NCBI GenBank assembly: GCA_947589655.1 | Contig: CANQCE010000035.1 | Location: 1-9,303, forward strand | Length of the DNA stretch: 9,303 nt | Origin: an uncultured Clostridia bacterium | GTDB lineage: Bacteria > Bacillota > Clostridia > Christensenellales > UBA1242 | Direction: 5' to 3' | Part shown: positions 1 through 5,485 of the stretch, piece by piece | Position numbering within the stretch: position 1 is the stretch's first letter | Layout of the letters: each line of letters begins with the position of its first letter | The notes under the pieces: generated by a model | Seen by the model: only the letters and a program-made list of their open reading frames with translations | Told to the model about the DNA's origin: nothing | Database searches by the model: none | Made by a program: the position numbers and the translations under genes

Positions 1-169
1 CAAGTGCAACAAAAAATGCGACTGTCGGCGAAAGTGTAGCATCATTCCACAACAAAGTTGACAATGCAAACGGAATGGCAACTTTGCTTTCAACCATAGG
101 AAACATTGCCAGCAAAAAGACAGCCAAAACCACACAACCCGAAAAATTATCTGCAAAAAAATTTGCCAT
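1..169 (-). CDS. Partial small membrane protein, possible small multidrug-export (PF06695-like) family
   Basis: Only the N-terminal ~56 residues are present; the gene continues past the low-coordinate end. It starts at an ATG (167-169) with an AGGGGG ribosome-binding sequence three bases upstream, and an in-frame TAA at 188-190 rules out a longer reading. The translation opens MANFFADNFSGCVVLAV and continues into a hydrophobic helix (about residues 13-23), then a P-M-V-E-S-K-V-A-I-P-F motif (about 24-34), then a second hydrophobic stretch at the window edge. A first helix followed by P-[IV]-x-E-x-[RK]-x-A-I-P resembles the putative small multidrug export family (polytopic inner-membrane proteins, transport role unproven). 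The family call is pattern memory on a fragment, so it is tentative; that this is a coding membrane protein is more secure. It lies 51 bases after the ABC transporter stop on the same strand and may be cotranscribed. Its start codon lies in the stem of a terminator-like hairpin. Confidence 0.55.
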   Translation of the reverse strand, partial: MANFFADNFSGCVVLAVFLLAMFPMVESKVAIPFALSTLLWNDATLSPTVAFFVAL

Positions 170-197
170 AAGCCCCCTGAAAGTATCTTATGGCAAA
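155..197 (-). terminator. Hairpin plus U-run overlapping the start of the next gene (terminator or attenuator-like)
   Basis: Perfect 11-bp inverted repeat TTTGCCATAAG (162-172) / CTTATGGCAAA (187-197) with a 14-base loop (173-186). On the minus strand the stem is followed at once by seven U (A run at 155-161), as in a Rho-independent terminator for the recN-transporter transcript. The AGGGGG ribosome-binding sequence of the next gene is in the loop and its ATG is in the second arm, so the element could also gate translation or read-through. The stem has few GC pairs, so termination strength is uncertain. Confidence 0.6.
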
Positions 198-220
198 AAT
201 TTTAAAATTAGAATAGCAAA

Positions 221-2962
221 TTATCTTCCGTTAATGCTGTCAATTGGGTTTTTCTTTGCAATGCGATAAACCGGCAAGAAACTTGAAATGAACGCCGCCA
301 AAACGCTGACGCCAAGAATAAGCACCACTTGTCTGAAACTGAATGTGAGAAGTGTCATGCTTATGCCAGCGCCTATAACTGATTTGTTAATAAAGAACGC
401 CGCAATGGCACAGCCAATTGTTGCCAGCACAAAATTGATTAAGCAAATTATCAGTGCTTCAAGGAAGAAGATTGCAAACACATCTTTTCCTCTTGCCCCA
501 ATCGCCCTGAACACGCCAATTTCTCTGCGTTTGTATGCAATACTTGTTGAGATAAAGTTCATTAGCATAAGCGATGCAAAAACGGCAAGCCCAATGCCCA
601 CATACAAGAAAATTTGTGACATTGATGTAATCATTGACCCAAAATTGTCAATCTCCTTCGCCGCAGGAGTTTGAATTGCGTATCTTACTCCATTTTTTGC
701 TGTGAGAAGGGCTTTTAGCACAGTTTTATCTTTATTGGTTTGCTTTAAACTTAAAAGCGCATAAGGAACATCGTCTTTTGAAACTTTAAAATATTTGTTT
801 AAAGTTTCTTCGCTTACAATCAAGGTTGAATAATAAGCGTCAGTAACAAAGCCTGCAACCTTTAATGTTGTCACCAAAGCATTTGTATTGTCATTGTAAT
901 AGTTTATGCTCAGCCCCTTGTCAAGCCCTGCAAGCAAAGCTGCAGTCCATTTTTGTTCGTCAACCATCCCAGTTTCGCCATCATAAAACTCACTTGAATA
1001 TTCATTTAAGTCCAAAATTTCTGCAAGCTTACTTTCTGGAAGAACAATCCAATCTTTATCGGCAGAGGTGAAGCCGGTTTTGTAATAAATTTTTGAATTT
1101 GAATTATTGTTTAAAAACCCACTTGGCGTAGAGAAGTAACTTGCATAACAATAATTATCAAAACTGTCTCTAATTCTGTAATTTACAAAAGCTGAATTAA
1201 GTTCATCAAATTTTGCAGCAGTGATATAAACCATGTTTGTCAAGCCATACTGTGCCGTGAAACTTGTTGTATATTGCTGCAAAAAGTTGTCATCTTTGCT
1301 TTCGCGCAACTTTGAAACATCATAAGCATCTTCCAAAACGCCAACAATCTTGAACAAACCTTTAAACGAAGAAAACCGAACATTTGTTTTTGTTCCATCA
1401 ATTTGGCTGAAATTATCGGCGTTATAAAAATATTTAATATTTTCAAACACGTTTTTAGATATACAAATTTGGTCGTTTTCTTTTGGCAAAGTTCCCTCAA
1501 CAAGTTTTAAGTTCAACTTTGTTTGTATATCCGTGTCAATCCCCAAATATCCAGAGAACACGGTGTCGACAATATAATTGCTTCTGTAATCATAAGAGTT
1601 GCTCTTTTTTGAAAGACCTTCAATGTCAAAGTTGCTTCCGCCATAGTTTTGAGTGTCCGCTATAACTGGATAGATATCATATTCTCCGCCAGCCCTATCT
1701 TCCAAATCGGCAATATCCTCTGCCGTCATATTCTCCTCATAATAATAGGTATAGTCCCCATCAGAGTCTTCTTTAACCTCTTTTCTGATGGAAATGGCAG
1801 AATACTTTTCCGCCTGCATAGTTTCGTAAAGCGAATTTACGCTGTTAAAACTTGCAAAAGTGTCCACAAGCCCAAACAGACCAAACGCCACAACAGCAAG
1901 CAAAATTGTGAAAACCAACCTGATAGGCTTATGTTTCAGCGAACCTGCCCCCATTTTAAGCGCGTCTTTAAATTTAAGACGTGATTTTATCAGTTTAAAC
2001 TTTTTAGGGTCATACTTTTTCTGTAAAACCACGGTTGTTGGCTTGAATACCTCTCGGTTTCCGTCTTCGGTAATAAAACTTGTTTTCTTAACTTGCTCGT
2101 TGGCTTTTTTATCGAACGAAATTATAACGTCGTTCTCTCTGCTGTTTTCAATTATCATCTTGCTGATTTTATCAAAATCTTTAACGCTTAAACTTTGCCC
2201 TTTCTTGATATGCACAAGTTTGTCGTCAAGAAAACTTACGCCGCTTTCAGATTTTTGCGCCTCTACCAAATTTTTTGTTTCGTCAGAAATAACACGCCCA
2301 TCTTTAAGTTCAATCACGCGGTCGCCATAAATCTCGGCAAACTCACGGTCGTGCGAAACAACAATCACAAGTTTGGTCTTGGAAAGTTTTTTCAAGGTGT
2401 CCATAACCTGCCTGCCGGTGTTAGAATCCAGTGCCCCAGTAGGTTCGTCAGCCATGATAATTTCTGGCTCTTTAATAAGCGCCCTTGCAATGGCAACACG
2501 CTGCTTTTGTCCGCCAGAGAGTTGATTTGGCTTGCGTTTGTAATAACCATGCAAATCCACCTCGTCCAAAAGTTTGTTTACAACATCTTTATCCGCCTTT
2601 TTGCCCTGAAGTTCCAAAGCAAGTGCAAGGTTCTTGCCTATAGTAAATTCTTCCAAGATGTTATATTCTTGAAAAATAAAGCCTATAAAAGTGTTTCTGT
2701 AACTGTCAAAATCGCTTTGCTTAAAAGTTTTGGATGAGCGACCCTTTATGATAATTTCTCCGTCATCAAAGGTGTCAAGCCCACCAATGCAGTTTAAAAG
2801 CGTGCTTTTGCCGCTGCCAGATTTGCCCAGCAAAAACACCATGCCAGTTTCTGGAAAATCGATGGTAACACCATTTAACGCTTTAACAACCTTTTCTTCG
2901 CCAGAGCCGTCTTTTTTCTTATTAAGTTTGTATGTTTTATAAAGTTTCTTTACACTTAACAT
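221..2962 (-). CDS. Fused ABC transporter: N-terminal ATPase plus FtsX/MacB-type permease (913 aa)
   Basis: This single polypeptide carries both halves of an ABC exporter or mechanotransmission-type transporter. Residues 1 to about 225 form the nucleotide-binding domain: Walker A GKSGSGKST (46-54), Q-loop Gln98, signature LSGGQ (148-152), Walker B IIMADEP with Glu173, and switch His204, all intact and of the LolD/MacB/BceA class. A charged cytosolic linker (about 226-345) precedes TM1 (about 347-369). An extracytoplasmic domain of about 410 residues, rich in Tyr, Asn and Asp, follows, then three helices (about 784-806, 827-857, 877-897). The cytoplasmic segment RREIGVFRAIGARGK between TM2 and TM3 is the FtsX-family hallmark. 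The start ATG has a GAGG sequence about 8 bases upstream. The recN stop is 14 bases away, so the two genes are probably cotranscribed. Four helices per chain suggest a homodimer. Substrate is unknown; relatives handle lipoproteins, peptides or antimicrobial resistance. No nearby two-component system supports a bacitracin-sensing role. Confidence 0.93.
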   Translation of the reverse strand: MLSVKKLYKTYKLNKKKDGSGEEKVVKALNGVTIDFPETGMVFLLGKSGSGKSTLLNCIGGLDTFDDGEIIIKGRSSKTFKQSDFDSYRNTFIGFIFQEYNILEEFTIGKNLALALELQGKKADKDVVNKLLDEVDLHGYYKRKPNQLSGGQKQRVAIARALIKEPEIIMADEPTGALDSNTGRQVMDTLKKLSKTKLVIVVSHDREFAEIYGDRVIELKDGRVISDETKNLVEAQKSESGVSFLDDKLVHIKKGQSLSVKDFDKISKMIIENSRENDVIISFDKKANEQVKKTSFITEDGNREVFKPTTVVLQKKYDPKKFKLIKSRLKFKDALKMGAGSLKHKPIRLVFTILLAVVAFGLFGLVDTFASFNSVNSLYETMQAEKYSAISIRKEVKEDSDGDYTYYYEENMTAEDIADLEDRAGGEYDIYPVIADTQNYGGSNFDIEGLSKKSNSYDYRSNYIVDTVFSGYLGIDTDIQTKLNLKLVEGTLPKENDQICISKNVFENIKYFYNADNFSQIDGTKTNVRFSSFKGLFKIVGVLEDAYDVSKLRESKDDNFLQQYTTSFTAQYGLTNMVYITAAKFDELNSAFVNYRIRDSFDNYCYASYFSTPSGFLNNNSNSKIYYKTGFTSADKDWIVLPESKLAEILDLNEYSSEFYDGETGMVDEQKWTAALLAGLDKGLSINYYNDNTNALVTTLKVAGFVTDAYYSTLIVSEETLNKYFKVSKDDVPYALLSLKQTNKDKTVLKALLTAKNGVRYAIQTPAAKEIDNFGSMITSMSQIFLYVGIGLAVFASLMLMNFISTSIAYKRREIGVFRAIGARGKDVFAIFFLEALIICLINFVLATIGCAIAAFFINKSVIGAGISMTLLTFSFRQVVLILGVSVLAAFISSFLPVYRIAKKNPIDSINGR

Positions 2963-2976
2963 TTTTTTGCCTCATT

Positions 2977-4626
2977 TTAATTAAATAGTTTTTTTGCATG
3001 TTCAATGGCTGTTTGCGAAACATCTTTTCCGCCATCGAACAGTCGCGCCACTTCGTAAATGGCATCGTCTTTGTTTAGGTGCCTTGCCGTGGAAATTGTT
3101 TCACCATCTTTTACATTTTTTTCAACCAGAATAAATGCCCCTGCTTTGGATGCCACAACTGGCGTGTGCGTTATACATATACTTTGCGTAAATTTGGATA
3201 TGTTAACCAACTTCTCTGCCACCTTCCCAGCCGTCACTCCGCTTATACCTGCATCAATCTCGTCAAATACAACCATTTGAACGTTTTCTTTGTCTAGCAT
3301 AACATTTTTGAACGCAAGCAGCAGCCTTGAAAGTTCGCCGCCAGAGGCCGTTTTGTGCAGAGCTTTAACTTCTTGCCCCTGATTCGCCGAGAACATAAAC
3401 TTAACATTGTCCAAGCCCCTGCTTGTGCACTCACCTTCCGCAAACTCCACTTTAAAATGTGTGCCTTTCATGTCCAGCGCCTCTAATTGCTTTGTAATTT
3501 TGCTCTCAAAGTCCTGTGCATAGCGCTTGCGAATATCACTTAACTGGCGGCTCTCCGCCAAAAGTGCATCCTCTTTGTTCTGCCGCTCTTTGGCAAGTTT
3601 TTCCAGTGTCGCCTCGCCATTTTCAAGTTCTTCCAGCCTGGTGCGGCAACTGTCTGCATATGCCAAAATTTCCTCTATGTTTTTTCCGTATTTTTTTGAA
3701 AGGTTTTTAATCAAATCCAGCCTAGCATCAATTCTCTCCAGTTCCTTTGGGTCAAAATCGGTGCTTTGCTTAATGTTTTCCAGCACCTCCGCCACATCTT
3801 TAACTTCATAATAACAATTTTCCAACCTCTCGCGGCACTCATCTATCTCTTTAAACTCACTTAGTCCCGAAAGTTCGCCTTTGCAATCGTAAAGCAAATT
3901 GGTTACATTGTCTCGCTGCTCGTTCAATTTTAAAAGCACATCGCCAAGTTTTTCAAAAATGTGCTCGGACGAGGAAATAAACTGAAACCTGCTTTTAAGT
4001 TCTTCTTCCTCAGCCAAATCAAGATTTGCACTTTCAATTTCGTTAAGCTGAAATGAAAGCAAATCCTTTTCACGCGCACGTTGCTGCTCGCTGCCGCCCA
4101 AAGAAGATATGTTTTGCTCAATTTCTTTAAGTTGCTTGTAAAGAGTTTCAATAATTTGCAACTTTGTTTCCACTTCTTTGCCAGCAAACTTGTCCAAAAG
4201 TGCAAGATGCTCATTTACATTAAGCAGCCCCACGCTATCGTGCTGTCCACAAAAATCCGCCATTTTTTCTGTGAGGGCTTGAAGCATTTTAAGCGTAACA
4301 GGAAATCCATTTATTTTAATTGAACCCTTGCCGTCTTGTGATAGTGTGCGAGAAATTAAAATTTCATCCCCCTCAATCTCCCATTCGTCAAGCAGAGCCT
4401 TCTCATCTTTGCGTATATCGCTAAAAACGCCGTCAACGCGCATGGAGGCTTCTCCTGAGCGGATAAAGTTTTTGTCTGCCTTTGCCCCCAAAACAAAAGA
4501 TAAAGCATCTATAATAATGCTTTTTCCAGCGCCAGATTGCCCCAAAAGACAGTTAAAACCGCTTTCAAACTCTATGGTCTGTTTTTTAAACAAAGCAAAA
4601 TTTGTCAGCGTTAAAGATGAGAGCAT
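2977..4626 (-). CDS. recN: DNA repair protein RecN
   Basis: SMC-like ATPase that acts early in double-strand break repair on DNA ends in the cytoplasm. At 549 residues it has normal family length. The N-terminal half-ATPase opens MLSSLTLTNFALFKK and has Walker A GQSGAGKSIIIDAL (29-42); the usual family form is GETGAGKS, so Gln-Ser replaces Glu-Thr here. A long Glu/Lys/Leu-rich region (about 150-370) is the expected coiled-coil arm pair. The C-terminal half has the ABC signature SGGELSR (428-434), Walker B VVFDEIDAGISG with Glu456, and the switch ITHTPVVAS (His487; commonly ITHLPQVAA). No catalytic residue is missing. The ATG is preceded by GAGGT at short spacing and by a near-consensus promoter (4652-4680). 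The argR gene lies just upstream, the usual Bacillota arrangement. Downstream, the spoIVB/spo0A genes that often follow recN in spore formers are replaced by an ABC transporter gene 14 bases away. Confidence 0.97.
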   Translation of the reverse strand: MLSSLTLTNFALFKKQTIEFESGFNCLLGQSGAGKSIIIDALSFVLGAKADKNFIRSGEASMRVDGVFSDIRKDEKALLDEWEIEGDEILISRTLSQDGKGSIKINGFPVTLKMLQALTEKMADFCGQHDSVGLLNVNEHLALLDKFAGKEVETKLQIIETLYKQLKEIEQNISSLGGSEQQRAREKDLLSFQLNEIESANLDLAEEEELKSRFQFISSSEHIFEKLGDVLLKLNEQRDNVTNLLYDCKGELSGLSEFKEIDECRERLENCYYEVKDVAEVLENIKQSTDFDPKELERIDARLDLIKNLSKKYGKNIEEILAYADSCRTRLEELENGEATLEKLAKERQNKEDALLAESRQLSDIRKRYAQDFESKITKQLEALDMKGTHFKVEFAEGECTSRGLDNVKFMFSANQGQEVKALHKTASGGELSRLLLAFKNVMLDKENVQMVVFDEIDAGISGVTAGKVAEKLVNISKFTQSICITHTPVVASKAGAFILVEKNVKDGETISTARHLNKDDAIYEVARLFDGGKDVSQTAIEHAKKLFN

Positions 4627-4651
4627 TTATACCTCGCATAAAGTTATGTTT

Positions 4652-4680
4652 ATTATACAACATTATATATATAAAATCAA
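4652..4680 (-). promoter_or_regulatory. Sigma-A-type promoter for recN (and transporter)
   Basis: On the minus strand TTGATT (4675-4680), a 17-base spacer and a perfect TATAAT (4652-4657) lie about 26 bases before the recN start codon. The 5-bp dyad ATGTT-N8-AACAT surrounds the -10 element and could be an operator. No canonical LexA box of the Gram-positive GAAC-N4-GTTC type is visible, so damage control cannot be claimed. Placement just after the argR terminator supports an independent transcript. Confidence 0.8.
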
Positions 4681-4691
4681 TCTTTTTAAAT

Positions 4692-4719
4692 AAAAAAAAG
4701 GCTTAAAAGTTTAAGCCTT
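4692..4719 (-). terminator. Rho-independent terminator of argR
   Basis: The 10-bp perfect inverted repeat AAGGCTTAAA (4698-4707) / TTTAAGCCTT (4710-4719) has a 2-base centre, so in practice a 4-base loop. It begins four bases after the argR stop and runs into eight consecutive U on the minus strand (A run 4692-4699). This is a clear intrinsic terminator that separates argR from the recN promoter. Confidence 0.9.
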
Positions 4720-4723
4720 AAAA

Positions 4724-5176
4724 TTAAAGCATCATCTGCCCAAGCGTTGAAACCGCCTCGCTGGCAAGGGTTGTGGTTGGAAAAACCAACAATACTGTAT
4801 CATCTCCATATGTAGCACCAAGCAGTTCGTTAAGGTTAAGTTTATCTATAAAAGAGCAAACACCAGACGCCATGCCCTTAATGGTTTTTACCACTGCCAA
4901 ATTCAGGGCAGGTTTAACAGAAATTACACACTCTTTAAAAATGTTTATGTTTTTGTTTGAAACAACCTGTTGCTCTGAACCCAAAATGGCATACTTATAT
5001 TTTCCAGAACTCCCCAAAATTTTGGTCAAGCCAAGTTCTTTGATATCGCGTGAAATGGTTGCCTGAGTAATTTCAAAGTTTGCATTTTTTAACTCTTTTG
5101 CCAATTCTTCCTGCGTTTCAATCTCTTTGGTGGAAATCAATTCCAAAATTTTTGACTGTCTTGAACTTCTTGCCAT
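4724..5176 (-). CDS. argR: Arginine repressor ArgR/AhrC
   Basis: Hexameric arginine-dependent transcription factor that represses arginine biosynthesis and in many Bacillota activates catabolism. At 150 residues it has exact family length. The N-terminal winged helix-turn-helix covers about 1-68: MARSSRQSKILELI, then an ETQEELAKEL helix, and the recognition helix ITQATISRDIKELGLTK (36-52), where TQATISRDI is the family hallmark. The C-terminal oligomerisation and arginine-binding domain (about 80-150) has GATYGDDTVLLVF (120-132), matching the usual GTIAGDDT motif; the two Asp at 125-126 are the expected ligand-contacting residues. The start ATG has an excellent AAGGAG Shine-Dalgarno (5183-5188), seven bases upstream, and a leader of about 90 bases from the predicted promoter. 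ARG-box-like sequences flank that promoter, so autoregulation is likely. No arginine biosynthetic genes are in the window, so direct targets cannot be seen. Confidence 0.97.
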   Translation of the reverse strand: MARSSRQSKILELISTKEIETQEELAKELKNANFEITQATISRDIKELGLTKILGSSGKYKYAILGSEQQVVSNKNINIFKECVISVKPALNLAVVKTIKGMASGVCSFIDKLNLNELLGATYGDDTVLLVFPTTTLASEAVSTLGQMML

Positions 5177-5193
5177 TTTCGTCTCCTTTAACG

Positions 5194-5224
5194 GCTACAA
5201 GTGCCTATTTTACGGCGATGTAGC
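5194..5224 (-). other. Imperfect hairpin in the argR leader
   Basis: On the minus strand GCTACA pairs with TGTAGC (6 bp). A small internal loop and a 3-bp GCC/GGC helix then close an 8-base loop. The hairpin ends five bases before the AAGGAG ribosome-binding site. No U-run follows, so it is not a terminator. It may stabilise the leader or tune translation; this is a structural observation only. Confidence 0.4.
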
Positions 5225-5228
5225 GATT

Positions 5229-5260
5229 TATGCATAAATATAAATTTATGTTTATTCATG
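5229..5260 (-). promoter_or_regulatory. Overlapping weak ARG-box-like operators in the argR leader
   Basis: Two overlapping 18-base windows resemble the ARG box TNTGNATWWWWATNCANA. The window 5229-5246 has two mismatches on the minus strand. The window 5243-5260 begins CATGAATAAA on the minus strand, matching the Bacillus half-box exactly, but its second half is poor. They overlap by four bases, whereas classical tandem boxes are separated by about three, so probably one of the two is used. They lie just downstream of the argR -10 element, where a bound hexamer would block the promoter. Confidence 0.5.
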
Positions 5261-5271
5261 CATTTTTCATT

Positions 5272-5300
5272 ATTATACAACAAAATTTATAATTATGCAA
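5272..5300 (-). promoter_or_regulatory. Predicted argR promoter
   Basis: A perfect TATAAT (-10, 5272-5277) on the minus strand sits 17 bases from a weak -35, TTGCAT (5295-5300). The -10 context TGTTGTATAATAA is identical to that at the recN promoter. ARG-box-like sequences lie on both sides, which supports this as the regulated argR promoter. Confidence 0.7.
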
Positions 5301-5306
5301 GTGATT

Positions 5307-5324
5307 TTTGAATATTTATTCATC
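5307..5324 (-). promoter_or_regulatory. Near-consensus ARG box upstream of argR
   Basis: On the minus strand this reads GATGAATAAATATTCAAA. Against TNTGNATWWWWATNCANA only the first base differs; against the B. subtilis form CATGAATAAAAATKCAAK it differs at three positions. It sits just upstream of the argR -35 element, a natural place for ArgR autoregulation. ARG boxes are AT-rich and this gap is AT-rich, so some chance matching is possible, but both half-sites (TGAAT and ATTCA) are intact. Confidence 0.65.
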
Positions 5325-5398
5325 AATTTTTTATAAAAATTTGGCTTTCTGCAATTTTATAAATTCCAAATTTATAATTATAAACGAGTATACATTGT
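5325..5398. other. AT-rich spacer with short AT repeats; no gene seen
   Basis: This part of the 309-base gap between thiI and argR carries no plausible gene. It has a perfect 9-bp inverted repeat TTATAAATT / AATTTATAA (5357-5365 and 5369-5377, 3-base spacer). It also has a 14-base direct repeat, AAATTTATAATTAT, at 5368-5381 and 5283-5296, the second copy lying over the argR promoter spacer. With so little sequence complexity these repeats may be chance. A TATAAT-like word at 5377-5382 (minus strand) has no matching -35. Confidence 0.5.
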
Positions 5399-5426
5399 CC
5401 TTTGGGGCCCCACCCTCGCCCAAAAG
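5399..5426. repeat. GC-rich palindromic island, possible dispersed repeat or structured RNA segment
   Basis: The stretch contains a perfect 8-base palindrome GGGGCCCC (5404-5411) and several C and G runs inside an otherwise strongly AT-rich gap. CTTTGGG (5400-5406) can pair with CCCAAAAG (5419-5426) through one bulged A, leaving a 12-base loop. It is ten bases from the thiI terminator and far from the argR promoter. Composition this different from its surroundings suggests a repeat element, a hairpin of a short RNA, or a remnant; only one copy is visible in the window. Confidence 0.4.
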
Positions 5427-5435
5427 AATAGCAAT

Positions 5436-5471
5436 AAAAAATGACAGAAATCAACAACTTCTGCCATTTTT
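5436..5471 (-). terminator. Rho-independent terminator of the desulfurase-thiI operon
   Basis: A 13-bp stem forms between 5437-5449 and 5459-5471 with one G-U pair and a 9-base loop. On the minus strand the RNA reads AAAAATGGCAGAA, loop, TTCTGTCATTTTT, and the second arm ends in a run of six U. It lies 14 bases after the thiI stop. The opposite strand also ends the stem in five U, so it could work in both directions, although no plus-strand gene approaches it. Confidence 0.88.
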
Positions 5472-5485
5472 CTTAAATGTTAAAA

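Noticed and set aside
1649..2737. Several plus-strand open frames of 110-180 codons opposite the ABC transporter gene
   Set aside because: They are antisense to a gene with intact domain motifs, overlap one another, and their translations show no family features.
221..2962. Bacitracin-type resistance module (BceAB-like) reading of the ABC transporter
   Set aside because: BceB has ten helices and a separate ATPase partner with a neighbouring histidine kinase and response regulator; this protein is fused, has about four helices and has no such neighbours.
4652..4680. LexA/SOS box at the recN promoter
   Set aside because: No GAAC-N4-GTTC or CTGT-N8-ACAG match is present; only the unrelated ATGTT/AACAT dyad is seen, so SOS control is not claimed.
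5283..5381. 14-base direct repeat AAATTTATAATTAT as a functional repeat
   Set aside because: It consists only of A and T in an AT-rich gap, so two copies are plausible by chance; noted in the spacer entry but not treated as a finding.
5177..5485. Riboswitch or structured RNA gene in the longest gap
   Set aside because: The argR leader has only a short imperfect hairpin, and the rest is a terminator, operators and AT-rich sequence; no known riboswitch core or tRNA-like fold could be drawn.
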